Below are positions 31,766 to 41,066 of a stretch of DNA of 64,000 bases, piece after piece (the first letter of the stretch is position 1; every line of letters starts with the position of its first letter). The notes below the pieces were generated by a model that did no database searches, was not told where the DNA came from, and saw only the letters and a list, made by a program, of their open reading frames with translations. Origin of the DNA: Actinoplanes missouriensis 431 (GTDB taxonomy: Bacteria; Actinomycetota; Actinomycetes; Mycobacteriales; Micromonosporaceae); contig NC_017093.1 of assembly GCF_000284295.1 (NCBI RefSeq), forward strand, positions 7,936,001-8,000,000, in the 5' to 3' direction. The translations under genes were made by a program, and so were the position numbers.

Positions 31766-34700
31766 TGCGGTTCGACGACCTGCCGCCCCTTGCCGGAGAT
31801 GGGACAACTCGTGCGGACCGGGCAGACCCGGCATCGGCTGTTCGCCACCGCCGAGAACGTCGACGCGGCCATCGTCTCGGCAGTCCGCCGGACCATCTCG
31901 TACGCCCACTGCGGGTCGGTGGCGTCGGTCAGCGGCACCTGCATCTGCTCGCGGGCCTCCTTGCCCGGACCGAGCTGCACCAGGGCCGCGCCGCCGCTGT
32001 CACTGCCGTAATCCGCGAAACCGCCCGCCTCGACCGCCGCCTGATAGCCCGCGAGCTGCGGATTCTCCGCCACGTCGGCGCCGGAGACCGCGGTGCTCCT
32101 GCCCGTCTTCAAGTCGATCACCACGAGCCGGCCCTCGTCGTCGATCTCCAGCCGGTCGACCCGTCCGGTGAGCTGGATCGGCCGGCGCTCGTCCTCCAGC
32201 CGCACGGTGAACTCGTGCTCGATCGCGAGCAGCCGCCGCGGGTTCACCGCGAGCCAGCGCAGCAGCTTGTCCACCATCCCCTGCGCACGCTCCTGCTCCG
32301 GGCCGGCCAGCCAGCGCGCCGCGAGCTCGATCGAGTCGAACCGGGCGCTCACGTACTCCACCAGCTTCTCCCGGTCCGCGTTCGCGTCCTCGGCCAGCAT
32401 CGCGGCGGCGTGCACCAGGTTGCCGATCCCCTGCGCGGGACCGGCCGGGGCCGCGCCACCGTGCCGTTCCAGCAGCCAGCGCAGGCTGCAGCGGAGCGCG
32501 CTCTCCATCGAGGAGGGCGTGACCTTCACCGCGTCACCCTCGTCGATCAGCGGCCGGTCGTCGGAGAGCGGGCGCAGGCCCCACCACTCGTCCGGATGGG
32601 CTCCCGGCACACCGGCGGCGGCCAGCGTCGCGAGCTCGGCCGCCGCGGCGCGCCGCCGGCTCGGCGTTTCTCGTTCCGACACCACGACGGTACGGAGTTC
32701 GGCCACCAGCGACGCGAGAGTCAGCGCCCGGGGCGCCCGCCCGACCGGAAGCTCAGCATCCTCAGCGTCGCCGGGTTCCACGTCCTCAGGACCCGCGTCC
32801 TCGGGCTCCACGTCCTCACGACCGCTGGGCTCCGCTGCGGCCCGCTCCGCTTCCTCCATGCCCCCGTCTTGGGTGCTCGCGTCCATCGGGTCCGCGACCT
32901 GCGCGCCGACGTCGGGCATGCCCGCGTCCTCGGGGTCGGCGTCCGGGGTGTTCGGGTCGGTGGGCGGGCCGGTGTCCCAGGGGTCCGGCTCCGGCGGGTC
33001 GTCCGGCGGTGGGGTGTCCGGGCCGCCCCCGGGCCCCGCAGGTCCCGCAGGTCCCGCGCCGGGGCCGGTCGCCGGGCCGGCCGTCGCCAGCTCGGTCAGG
33101 AACCGGCTCGGCTGCTCCTCGCCGCCCATGCCGCCGCCGGTGCTCGCCGAGGCCACCGCGGTCACCACCAGCCGGCGCCGGGCCCGGGTGATCGCCACGT
33201 AGAACAGCCGGCGCTCCTCGTCGAGCAGCGCCGACGTCTCCCCGGCGACCGCCGCCGGGCCGGACGCGGGACGACCGGCCAGCACGTCGACCAGGCGCTC
33301 CGAACCGAGCAGGCTGCCGCGCAGGCGCAGGTCCGGCCAGATGCCCTCCTGCACACCGGCGAGGACCACGACGTCCCACTCCAGGCCTTTCGCCGCGTGC
33401 GCGGTGAGCAGCCGGACCGCGTCACCCCGGTCGGCGCTCGGCGCGATCGAGTCGGCCGGCAGGTCCTGCGCGAGCACGTGCTCCAGGAACGTCTCGGTGC
33501 GGGCACCGGGCAGCCGGTCCACGAACCGGGCCGCCGCGTCGAAGAGCACCACCATCGCGTCCAGGTCACGGTCGGCTGCCTCGGCACGCCAGCGCCGGGC
33601 CCGGCCCGCCTCCCGGTGATCGGGCATCGGGGCGGAGCCGGTGCTCATCGCGTACCACCTGTCGGCCAGTCCGCTGGCCCGCCACACCGCCCAGAGCACG
33701 TCCTCCGCGCTGGCGCCCGGCTCGGCAGCGGCCTTGCGGGTGACGTCGATCAGGTGGGCCAGCGCTTTCGCCGGACGGGCCCAGCGTCGCTCGACCATGT
33801 CCAGCCCTGCCGGGTCACGCACCGCGTCGACCAGCAGCTCGCCGGACGGCCGCCGGTCACCCGCGGCGAGGGCGAGCGCGCGGAGCCCCTGGCGCAGACG
33901 TCGCTCGGCCAGCGGGTCGGCGCCGCCGAGCGGTGAGTGCAGCAGCGCCACCGCCGCTTCCTCGTCGAGCACCCGGGGATCGAGCGCACATCGCAGGAGC
34001 AGCAGGAACGGCGCCACCGCCGGCTGCAGGTGGAGCGGCAGGTCCTCGGCGAGCGTGACGGTCGGCACCCCGGCGGCGGCGAGCGCCCGCTGCACCGACG
34101 GCTGCTGCAACGAGGTGGACCGCATGACCACGGCCATCCGCGACCACGGGATCCCGTGCAGCAGGTGAGCTTCGCGCAGCGCGTGGGCGATGTAGGCGGT
34201 CTCGGCGGCCGGCGACCGGAACGTCCGCACGACCGCCTCCGGAACCAGCACCTCCCCGCCGTCCCCGTCCCCGTCCCCGTCGCCACCGACACCGGCACCG
34301 GACGCACCGGACGCACCGGACGCACCGGACGCACCGGACGCACCGGCGACATGGTGAACGTCGTCGACCCGGTCGGGCGGGAGCTCGGCGGGCGGGGGGA
34401 ACATCGCCCGGTGGCTGATCGGGCCTCGCATGCGGCGGGCCACGCGACCGGTGGCGGCCAGCAGCGGGGCGGCGACGCGGTAGTTCGTGTGCAGGGTGAC
34501 GGTGGGCGCCGGCGCGCCCGCCGGGGTGCGGAAGCGTGCCGGGAACTCGCCGACCAGCGACGGGTCGGCGCCGCGGAAGCCGTAGACCGACGAGTCCGGG
34601 TCGGCGAACGCGACCAGGGGCTTGCCACCGCCGGCGACAAGCGAGAGCAGCTCCAGCTGGGCCGGGTCGGCCTCGGCCAGCTCGTCGACGTAGACGTAGT

Positions 34701-35598
34701 CGAGGCGGCGGCGCTCGGCGGCCAGCAGGTCGGGCTCGTCGGCGAGCAGGCCGGAGGCGGCGCGGACCAGCTCCGCCGGGTCGTAGGCGGTCGAGCCGCG
34801 CGTGGTGACGTCGCGCAGGGCGAGAACCGCCACATACTCCCGGAGGAAGCGGGCGGCCGCCGGCCAGTCGTCGCGACCGAGCTGCTCGCCGAGCTGGGCC
34901 AGCCGGACCGGGCCGACGCCGCGCTCGGCGGCGCGCTGCATCAGGTCACGCAGCTGCTGGGCGAAGGCACGGGTGCCCAGCGCAGGCCGCAGCTCCTCGG
35001 GCCAGCCGATCGGATCATCCCCGGACGGCCCGGACCCCGACAAAACAGAATCCGCCGAACCGGAACCTGACGAACCCGAACCCGCCGAACCGGAACCGGA
35101 CGGCCCGGACCCGGATGAATCGGGAGCTGGGGACGCCTCGCCCGCGACGGCCAGGAGCTCCCGGATGATCAGGTCCTGCTCGGGACCGGTGAGCAGACGC
35201 GGCGACGGCTCACCGCGCTCGGCCGCGGCCCGGCGGAGCAGGCCGAACGCGTACGCGTGGAAGGTCCGCACCAGCGGCTCGTGCACGATCCGGCCGGCCA
35301 CCCCGGCGATCCGCGCCTCGATCCGGTCACGCAACGCCGCCGCGCCACGGCGCCCGAACGTGAGGACCAGGATGCGCTCCGGGTCGACCCCCTCGGCGAT
35401 CCGCGCCGCGACCGACTCGATCAGAACCGTGGTCTTGCCCGTGCCGGGGCCGCCCATGACCAGCAGCGGGCCGCGGGTGTGCGCGGCCACCCCGCCCTGC
35501 ACCGGGTCGGGCAGCAGCTCGGGCACGGCCGGGCGGGGACGCCGGACCAGGCGATAGGCCGGCCGGCGCACCGGGGCTGGGGGGACCGGCGTGCTCAC
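31762..35598 (-). CDS. adnA: AdnA: helicase-nuclease subunit with Fe-S nuclease domain
   Basis: 1278 residues, long for the family. The motor has Walker A VMGGPGTGKTTVL, Walker B-like YVYVDELAEADPAQ and ADPDSSVYGFRGAD, and motif VI AITRARRRLVVTAV. The nuclease domain has GRVDRLEIDDEGRLVVIDLKTG and the four Cys of an AddB-type [4Fe-4S] cluster: one in ALRCSLRWLLERHGG and three in CRVCPVRTSC at the end. Extra length comes from low-complexity inserts: Ser/Gly repeats near residues 160-190, Ala-Ser-Gly and Asp-Gly repeats near 418-446, and a Pro/Asp/Glu stretch near 845-950. The GTG lies 5 bp after the membrane NTPase stop. Confidence 0.92.
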   Translation of the reverse strand: MSTPVPPAPVRRPAYRLVRRPRPAVPELLPDPVQGGVAAHTRGPLLVMGGPGTGKTTVLIESVAARIAEGVDPERILVLTFGRRGAAALRDRIEARIAGVAGRIVHEPLVRTFHAYAFGLLRRAAAERGEPSPRLLTGPEQDLIIRELLAVAGEASPAPDSSGSGPSGSGSAGSGSSGSGSADSVLSGSGPSGDDPIGWPEELRPALGTRAFAQQLRDLMQRAAERGVGPVRLAQLGEQLGRDDWPAAARFLREYVAVLALRDVTTRGSTAYDPAELVRAASGLLADEPDLLAAERRRLDYVYVDELAEADPAQLELLSLVAGGGKPLVAFADPDSSVYGFRGADPSLVGEFPARFRTPAGAPAPTVTLHTNYRVAAPLLAATGRVARRMRGPISHRAMFPPPAELPPDRVDDVHHVAGASGASGASGASGASGAGVGGDGDGDGDGGEVLVPEAVVRTFRSPAAETAYIAHALREAHLLHGIPWSRMAVVMRSTSLQQPSVQRALAAAGVPTVTLAEDLPLHLQPAVAPFLLLLRCALDPRVLDEEAAVALLHSPLGGADPLAERRLRQGLRALALAAGDRRPSGELLVDAVRDPAGLDMVERRWARPAKALAHLIDVTRKAAAEPGASAEDVLWAVWRASGLADRWYAMSTGSAPMPDHREAGRARRWRAEAADRDLDAMVVLFDAAARFVDRLPGARTETFLEHVLAQDLPADSIAPSADRGDAVRLLTAHAAKGLEWDVVVLAGVQEGIWPDLRLRGSLLGSERLVDVLAGRPASGPAAVAGETSALLDEERRLFYVAITRARRRLVVTAVASASTGGGMGGEEQPSRFLTELATAGPATGPGAGPAGPAGPGGGPDTPPPDDPPEPDPWDTGPPTDPNTPDADPEDAGMPDVGAQVADPMDASTQDGGMEEAERAAAEPSGREDVEPEDAGPEDVEPGDAEDAELPVGRAPRALTLASLVAELRTVVVSERETPSRRRAAAAELATLAAAGVPGAHPDEWWGLRPLSDDRPLIDEGDAVKVTPSSMESALRCSLRWLLERHGGAAPAGPAQGIGNLVHAAAMLAEDANADREKLVEYVSARFDSIELAARWLAGPEQERAQGMVDKLLRWLAVNPRRLLAIEHEFTVRLEDERRPIQLTGRVDRLEIDDEGRLVVIDLKTGRSTAVSGADVAENPQLAGYQAAVEAGGFADYGSDSGGAALVQLGPGKEAREQMQVPLTDATDPQWAYEMVRRTAETMAASTFSAVANSRCRVCPVRTSCPISGKGRQVVEPQ
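34262..34345 (+). repeat. Tandem repeats inside adnA (6-bp then 9-bp units)
   Basis: ccgtcc is repeated three to four times, then gacgcaccg about five times. Both are multiples of three and encode Asp-Gly and Ser-Gly-Ala tracts in the AdnA linker. A related degenerate repeat built on gaacc lies near 35040-35110. Confidence 0.85.
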
Positions 35599-35603
35599 GG
35601 CAT

Positions 35604-38213
35604 CTATGAGAGCACGCCGGTACGACGTTCTTCGTCAGCGAGGTACGCCTGGATCCGCTGGAGCTGGGCCACGGCGACCGCAGGATCGACCGCGAGCAGG
35701 CTGTGCGCCCGGGCGAGTTCGGTGATCAGTTCGGGCTCGCCGGACTCCGCGTCCTGGCCGTCCCAGACGTCCACCAGGTCGGCTCGCTCGGTGAAGAGGT
35801 CGAGCACGGTGGCGTAGTAGAGCAGCGCGGCGCCGATCGCGGTGGCCGATCCGCCGCCGGACAGCTGCCCCTCGGCTGCGGCGCGCAGCTCGGCGCCGGT
35901 GCCGCCCGGCCACTCCGGGTCGGCGAGCAGCTCGCTCAGCTTGCGGTCCGGCTCGTCGCCGGTGTGCAGCCGGAAGCCGCGTTTGACCGACTGCACCTCC
36001 AGTTCGACGAGGTGGTGCGCGAGGTAGTCGACCGAGCTCGGACCGTGCGACGACCGGTGTACGTCGATCATGTTGCGGGCCGTCCGGAGCACATCGCGCG
36101 GCATGCCACCGGCGAGACTGTGGCAGAGCACCCAGGCCCGGTCGGGCACGCCGGCGATCCGGTGCCGCAGCAGGTCCACCGACTCCCGCAGGGTCAGCGG
36201 CCGGAGCCGGATCACGTGGTCGAACGCGCTGTCGAAGACCGTGCGCATCCGCACCACCCGCCGTTCGAAGTTGGCGAGCGCCTCCTCCGAGACCGAGACC
36301 AGGTAGACGCAGTGCGGCACGCCGAAGATCGCCTTGATCTCGTTGACGAACAGCTCGGCGGCGGCCGGGTCGGCGATCCGGTCCGCCTCGTCGATGCCGA
36401 TCAGGAGCTTGCCGCGCCCACCGGTCTCGGACCGCCACCAGTCGGCGACGTCGGCGGCGAACTGCCGATAGCTCTGCACCACGTCGGGAAGGGTGTGCGG
36501 CTGTTCCGCCCACTGCCGCGCGCGCCGCCAGCCGGCCTGCATCGACGACTGCCCGAGGCCGGCGCTGCGCTCGGTGGAGACGGTCTGCAGGTACCGGGTC
36601 TGCCGCAGCCGCCGGGTCGCCTCGGCGGCCAGCGCGACAGCAGTCGCCGGCCGCGGTCCACGCACCCAGACCGCGATGACCAGCAGCGTCGTGGCGGCGA
36701 GCGCCCAGGTCCACGGGAGCTGCGGCAGCGGGTACCGCTGTGTGAACCACTCCCGGGTGCCGGGGAAGACCAGGGCGAGCGCGCAGACCACGGCGGCGGT
36801 CAGGATCACCGCCGCCAGCGCCCGCCGGACCCGCCCCAGCACGCGCCGCAGCCGGCTGGGCGCCTGCCGGGCGCCGAGCCGGTCGAGGACCACCGCGCAG
36901 AGCTCGGCGTAGAGGTGCAGGAGGAAGTCCTTGGGCTCGTACCGGACCGGGGCCGCGACAACCAGGCCGAGCGTGGTCTCGTTCTCCGGACCGGTCAGCG
37001 ACGAGAGCATGGTGGTCTTGCCGACGCCGCGGGCGCCGCTGATCGCGACCGCTCCGGCGCCGAGGTCGAAGACGAGCGCGCTCAGCCGGTTCGCCTCGTC
37101 CCGAGCGATGACCTGGTCGGTGGTGAGGGCGGCCAGACCGGGTGCGGTACGGATCTGCAGGGTGGGCGGGTCCTGCGTGTTCGCCACCTTGCGGTACTCG
37201 TCGAGCAGCCGCCATCGGACCGCGGCCGTCAGGTCGGCGCGCCAGGCGTGCCGGGCGCTCACCGAGCCGGAGACGGTGCGGCTCACGATCGCGACCACCA
37301 GCACGGCACCGACCGCCCAGCTCGCCAGCAGCACCCAGAGGTCGGGCCGGGGCATGTCGTCGGCGGGTACCCATCCGGGCCATCGGGCGAACTGCCGCAG
37401 CGGATCGAGCGAGCCCAGGTACAACGACCGCAGGGCGGCCCAGACGACGCTGACCAGCCGCGGCACGACGAGGATGCCGATCGGGATCGCGGCCAGGGCG
37501 ACCAGGATCAGCCGGAAGGTCCGGCGTACGGCCTCCTCCCGGCTGCGTTCGGTGGCGTCGAAGAGGCCGGTCTGGTCACGCAGGCCGCGCTGGACGATCG
37601 TGCGCCAGCTGACGTCGAACGCGGCGCTGAGGCCGAGGAACTCCGAGGTCGACTCCAACGGGACGGCCAGCTTCTCGCAGCGGCTGCGATGCCAGCCCAG
37701 CACCCCGTCGCTGATGATCTCGCCGATCAGGTCCAGCAGCGCCTCGGCGGTGAGGTCCTTCCAGACCGGGCGGCCGAAGATCCAGTGCTGCCGGGCGAAC
37801 GCGATCCGCCACCGGCCGAGCAGGAGCACCGGCCCGGCCGCCGGCGGCTGGGAGGCCTGCCACTCCACCCGGACCCGGCCGCGACGGTGCATGGGCACGA
37901 GCACCGTGACGATGTCTCCCGGCCGGGTCGGGCGGGTCGCGGAGGTGGGCGTCCAGAACGCCGACGGCGGATCGTCGACGACGACCCGGGCCTGGACCAC
38001 CCAGATGATCACGTCGTCCGGGTCCACCACGGCCTCCACCCGGCCGGGCCGCTCGACGTAGAGCAGGTCCTGCAGGCGTACCCAGGCGAAGAGGGAGACG
38101 GCCAGGACCGCCACGCCGCCGGCCGCGGTGAAGAAGCGGCCGGCGAGCAGCAGCACGGCAGTCGCGCCGAACAGGCCGGCGAGCACGTGAAGGAGAAATC
38201 GCCTGGCGCCCAC
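35604..38213 (-). CDS. Membrane-anchored AAA/KAP-like P-loop NTPase
   Basis: 869 residues, not assigned to a characterised family. Two membrane helices at the N-terminus are followed by a soluble region, two further hydrophobic segments (near 230-265 and 297-325), then a P-loop ATPase module with Walker A SGARGVGKTTML near residue 395 and Walker B LLIGIDEADR near 607; two more membrane helices (about 460-525) interrupt it between A and B. Membrane helices inserted in the NTPase resemble KAP NTPases. The stop is 5 bp before adnA, making an NTPase-adnA-adnB operon. A role in sensing or localisation of the repair machine is only a hypothesis. Confidence 0.75.
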   Translation of the reverse strand: MGARRFLLHVLAGLFGATAVLLLAGRFFTAAGGVAVLAVSLFAWVRLQDLLYVERPGRVEAVVDPDDVIIWVVQARVVVDDPPSAFWTPTSATRPTRPGDIVTVLVPMHRRGRVRVEWQASQPPAAGPVLLLGRWRIAFARQHWIFGRPVWKDLTAEALLDLIGEIISDGVLGWHRSRCEKLAVPLESTSEFLGLSAAFDVSWRTIVQRGLRDQTGLFDATERSREEAVRRTFRLILVALAAIPIGILVVPRLVSVVWAALRSLYLGSLDPLRQFARWPGWVPADDMPRPDLWVLLASWAVGAVLVVAIVSRTVSGSVSARHAWRADLTAAVRWRLLDEYRKVANTQDPPTLQIRTAPGLAALTTDQVIARDEANRLSALVFDLGAGAVAISGARGVGKTTMLSSLTGPENETTLGLVVAAPVRYEPKDFLLHLYAELCAVVLDRLGARQAPSRLRRVLGRVRRALAAVILTAAVVCALALVFPGTREWFTQRYPLPQLPWTWALAATTLLVIAVWVRGPRPATAVALAAEATRRLRQTRYLQTVSTERSAGLGQSSMQAGWRRARQWAEQPHTLPDVVQSYRQFAADVADWWRSETGGRGKLLIGIDEADRIADPAAAELFVNEIKAIFGVPHCVYLVSVSEEALANFERRVVRMRTVFDSAFDHVIRLRPLTLRESVDLLRHRIAGVPDRAWVLCHSLAGGMPRDVLRTARNMIDVHRSSHGPSSVDYLAHHLVELEVQSVKRGFRLHTGDEPDRKLSELLADPEWPGGTGAELRAAAEGQLSGGGSATAIGAALLYYATVLDLFTERADLVDVWDGQDAESGEPELITELARAHSLLAVDPAVAVAQLQRIQAYLADEERRTGVLS

Positions 38214-38270
38214 ATCGGAATCTCACCGTCAAAGCCCGTGGTGGGCAAGACCCGGTGTGACAGCGGGCGG

Positions 38271-38819
38271 TCAGGCGGCGAGCGCGCCCTCGATCAGGCC
38301 GACCGCTTCCGGCACGGTCCGCGCCACCAGGATCATCTCCATCGCGGCGGGCCGGACGAACTTGTCGTCGACCAGCTTGTTCAGCCAGGTCAGCAGGCCG
38401 TCGTAGAAGCCGTCCGGGTCGAGCAGCACCATCGGTTTGCGGTGCACGCCGAGGGTCGCGGTGGTCCACACCTCGAAGAGCTCGTCCAGCGTGCCGAGGC
38501 CGCCGGGCAGGGTGATGAAGGCGTCCGATCGCTCGATCATGAGGTTTTTCCGGGAGCTCATGTCGTCGGTCACGACCAGCTCGTCGGAGCCGAGATCGGC
38601 CACCTCGAGGTCCATCAGGCACTGCGGGATGATCCCGAGTGTGCGGCCGCCGGCGGACCGGGCGCCGTCGCCGACCGCGCCCATCATGCCGACGCAGCCA
38701 CCGCCGGAGACCAGGACGTGCCCGCGCTCGGCGAGGACCCGGCCGGTCTCCTCGGCCAGGTCGAGCCAGCGCTGCTCGAGGGTGGTGGAGGAGGCGCAGA
38801 ACACGCAGACCGATGCCAC
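38271..38819 (-). CDS. LOG-family protein (TIGR00730), copy 1
   Basis: 182 residues with the Rossmann-like LOG fold: SGGGCVGMMGAVGDGA for nucleotide binding and the signature ITLPGGLGTLDELFEVW. LOG proteins are phosphoribohydrolases that release a base from nucleoside 5'-monophosphates, best known for cytokinin activation; bacterial targets are often undefined. It follows a longer LOG paralogue by one base pair, on the same strand, so both are likely made from one mRNA. Confidence 0.9.
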   Translation of the reverse strand: MASVCVFCASSTTLEQRWLDLAEETGRVLAERGHVLVSGGGCVGMMGAVGDGARSAGGRTLGIIPQCLMDLEVADLGSDELVVTDDMSSRKNLMIERSDAFITLPGGLGTLDELFEVWTTATLGVHRKPMVLLDPDGFYDGLLTWLNKLVDDKFVRPAAMEMILVARTVPEAVGLIEGALAA

Positions 38820-38820
38820 G

Positions 38821-39594
38821 TCAGCGCTTCCCCTCGGCGAGCGCCGCGTCGGCGTCCACGATGATCCGGACCGCCTCGGCGACGTCGTCGGTGACCTGTA
38901 TCAGTTCGAGATCCATGGCGCTGATCTTGCCCTCGTCGAGCATCCGGCGCTTCATCCAGTCGAGGAGGCCGCCCCAGTACTCCACGCCCATCAGGATGAC
39001 CGGGAAGCGGGTCACCTTCTTCGTCTGGACCAGCGTGATCGCCTCGAAGAGCTCGTCCAGCGTGCCGAACCCGCCCGGCAGCACGACGAAGGCCTGCGCG
39101 TACTTCACGAACATGGTCTTGCGGACGAAGAAGTAGCGGAAGTCGATGCCGACGTCGACCCAGTCGTTGAGGCCCTGCTCGAACGGGAGCTCGATGCCGA
39201 GCCCGACGGACATCCCGCCGGCCTCGGTGGCTCCCCGGTTCGCCGCCTCCATGACGCCGGGACCGCCGCCGGTGATCACCGCGTAGCCCGCCTCGGCGAG
39301 CGCCGCGCCGAGGCTCTCGGCCAGCTCGCACTCGAAGCTGTCGGAGCTGCTGCGGGCCGAGCCGAAGACGCTGACCGCAGGCGGCAGGTCGGCCAGGGTG
39401 TCGAAGCCCTCGACGAACTCGGAGAGGATGCGCAGTGCCCGCCAGGCGTCCTTCGTCTTCCACTCGCCGCGGTGGTGCGAGTCGAGCAGTTTCTCGTCGG
39501 CCGTGCTCGGCGGGATGGAGTCGCGGCGCAGAGTGACGCCTCCACGGTGACGCTCCGGGCCTGGACTCGATCGCCCGTTGGTGCTCTCCGTCAT
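38821..39594 (-). CDS. LOG-family protein (TIGR00730), copy 2
   Basis: 257 residues: an N-terminal 90-residue extension, then the LOG fold with VFGSARSSSDSFE, ITGGGPGVMEAANRGA and VVLPGGFGTLDELFEAIT. The Arg and Glu of the family motif are present (RKTMF, PGGFGTLDE). It is longer than copy 1 and diverges considerably from it, so the pair is an old duplication and may have split functions. Confidence 0.9.
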   Translation of the reverse strand: MTESTNGRSSPGPERHRGGVTLRRDSIPPSTADEKLLDSHHRGEWKTKDAWRALRILSEFVEGFDTLADLPPAVSVFGSARSSSDSFECELAESLGAALAEAGYAVITGGGPGVMEAANRGATEAGGMSVGLGIELPFEQGLNDWVDVGIDFRYFFVRKTMFVKYAQAFVVLPGGFGTLDELFEAITLVQTKKVTRFPVILMGVEYWGGLLDWMKRRMLDEGKISAMDLELIQVTDDVAEAVRIIVDADAALAEGKR

Positions 39595-39620
39595 GCGTCA
39601 AAGGTAGTGCGGACGGTCAG

Positions 39621-39641
39621 CACCCGGTGAATAACCGGGTG
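39621..39641. repeat. Hairpin upstream of the LOG operon
   Basis: CACCCGGT and ACCGGGTG flank a 5-nt loop about 30 bp before the first LOG start, in the probable 5' leader. It may act as a leader structure or as an operator. Confidence 0.45.
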
Positions 39642-39745
39642 CGTTTCGGTAAGAGGATTGCGACTCGCCGACCTTTTTGCCAGATTGAAGCAACCGACCG
39701 TAGCCCTGTGACGTCTGTACTGTTACCGACCCCAATCACTGGCAG

Positions 39746-39931
39746 GTGCCTGTGACCAACCGATACGAGCGCCTCAAGATGCAGCGCCGCATGCAGCGCC
39801 GGATCCGCCTGGTGGTGGAAGAACGGCGGATGGCCTTCGCGGCACGTGACACCGAGCCTCCGGTGGACCCCGAGGCCACGATGGAGATACCGCTGCGCGC
39901 CGTCGGCCGCGTCACGGTTCAGCCAGGCTAG
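39746..39931 (+). CDS. Small basic hypothetical protein (61 aa)
   Basis: From GTG (or GTG 6 nt later, giving VTNRYERLKMQRR). The first 35 residues form a basic helix (KMQRRMQRRIRLVVEERRM), the rest is acidic and Pro-rich. The preceding gggc/ggcag offers only a weak ribosome site, but a TACTGT about 27 nt upstream could be a promoter. Its stop overlaps the converging dapE end by 4 bp. Function unknown; retained because composition and codon bias look coding. Confidence 0.45.
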   Translation: MPVTNRYERLKMQRRMQRRIRLVVEERRMAFAARDTEPPVDPEATMEIPLRAVGRVTVQPG

Positions 39932-40998
39932 GGCGCCAGCCAGCGGTACAGCGTGGCCGCCCCGTCCCGGATCTTGCCAATCTCGACGTGCTCGTCGGGA
40001 GCGTGCGCGAGCGCCGGATCGCCGGGTCCGTAATTGAGCGCCGGGATGCCGAGCGCCGCGAACCTGGCCACGTCGGTCCAGCCCAGCTTCGCGGCCGGCT
40101 CGATCCCGATCGCACCGAGGAAGTCACGGGCCGGCGCGGCGTCCAGTCCGGGCAGCGCGCCCGGCGCCGAGTCGGTCACCTCCAGGTCGTACCCGTCGAA
40201 GATCTCGCGCAGGTGGTCCAGGGCCTGCTGCTCGGAACGGTCCGGCGCGAACCGCAGGTTGACGTCGACCCAGGCCTCGTCGGGCACCACGTTGCCGGCG
40301 ATGCCACCGGAGATCCGGACCGCGCTCAACCCCTCCCGGTACGTACAGCCGTCGATCGTCACGGTCCGCGCGTGGTAGCCCTCGAGCCGCCGCAGCACCT
40401 CGCCCAACGCGTGGATCGCGTTGACCCCGCGCCACGCCCGCGCGGTGTGCGCCCGCCGGCCACGGGTGTGCACCCGCACCCGCATCGTCCCTTGGCAGCC
40501 CGCCTCGACCACCCCGTACGTCGGTTCGAGCAGCACCGCGAAGTCGGCCTCCAGCCACTCCGGGTGCGCGCCGGCGACCAGGTTCAGCCCGTTGAACTCG
40601 GACTCGATCTCCTCGGCCTCGTAGAAGAGGTAGGTGATGTCGTACGCCGGGTCGGGCAGGGTCGCCGCGAGGTGCAGGGCGAGGGCCACCCCGGATTTCA
40701 TGTCCGACGTGCCGCAGCCGTAGATGAGGTCCTCGGCGACAGTGGACGGCCAGTTGTCGTTGATCGGCACGGTGTCCAGGTGGCCGGCCAGCACGACCCG
40801 CTGCGCGCGACCGAGCTCGGTGCGCGCCATCACGGTGTTTCCGATCCGGTGCACGGTCAGGTGCGCGACCCTGCGGAGGGCGTCCTCGACGCAGTCGGCG
40901 ATCACCTTCTCGTCGCGGGAGACGGACTGGACGTCGACCAGGGCGCGGGTCAGCTCGACCGGGTCTACCAGCACGTCCGGGGTAAGCGGGTTGGCCAT
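39928..40998 (-). CDS. dapE: Succinyl-diaminopimelate desuccinylase
   Basis: 356 residues of the M20 peptidase family. Metal and catalytic residues are visible: AGHLDTVP (His and Asp), YGCGTSDMKSG (bridging Asp), LFYEAEEIESEFNG (catalytic Glu and metal Glu) and the late His. DapE removes succinate from N-succinyl-LL-2,6-diaminopimelate in lysine and peptidoglycan synthesis, downstream of DapD and DapC, which are also in this window. The start at MANPLTPDVLVDP is preferred; 10 more residues are possible. It diverges from dapD. Confidence 0.94.
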   Translation of the reverse strand: MANPLTPDVLVDPVELTRALVDVQSVSRDEKVIADCVEDALRRVAHLTVHRIGNTVMARTELGRAQRVVLAGHLDTVPINDNWPSTVAEDLIYGCGTSDMKSGVALALHLAATLPDPAYDITYLFYEAEEIESEFNGLNLVAGAHPEWLEADFAVLLEPTYGVVEAGCQGTMRVRVHTRGRRAHTARAWRGVNAIHALGEVLRRLEGYHARTVTIDGCTYREGLSAVRISGGIAGNVVPDEAWVDVNLRFAPDRSEQQALDHLREIFDGYDLEVTDSAPGALPGLDAAPARDFLGAIGIEPAAKLGWTDVARFAALGIPALNYGPGDPALAHAPDEHVEIGKIRDGAATLYRWLAP

Positions 40999-41052
40999 GT
41001 GCGCACCATACCGGTGGTCGCCGAGCACGCTGATGGCTCGTTAGGGGTCCGG

Positions 41053-41066
41053 TAGGGTTCGGGTCG
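41053..41066 (+). promoter_or_regulatory. Likely leaderless promoter of dapD
   Basis: TAGGGT (41053-41058) lies 7 nt before the GTG, which has no Shine-Dalgarno. The distance fits a -10 box placing the transcript start at the start codon. Confidence 0.45.

Noticed and set aside
29504..32011. An 835-codon open frame antisense to adnB
   Set aside because: It is the complement of conserved helicase motifs, has no ribosome site and has GC-shadow composition.
34262..34345. Possible CRISPR-like repeat array
   Set aside because: Units are 6 and 9 bp with no spacers and lie inside adnA, so they are coding microsatellites. No cas genes are in the window.
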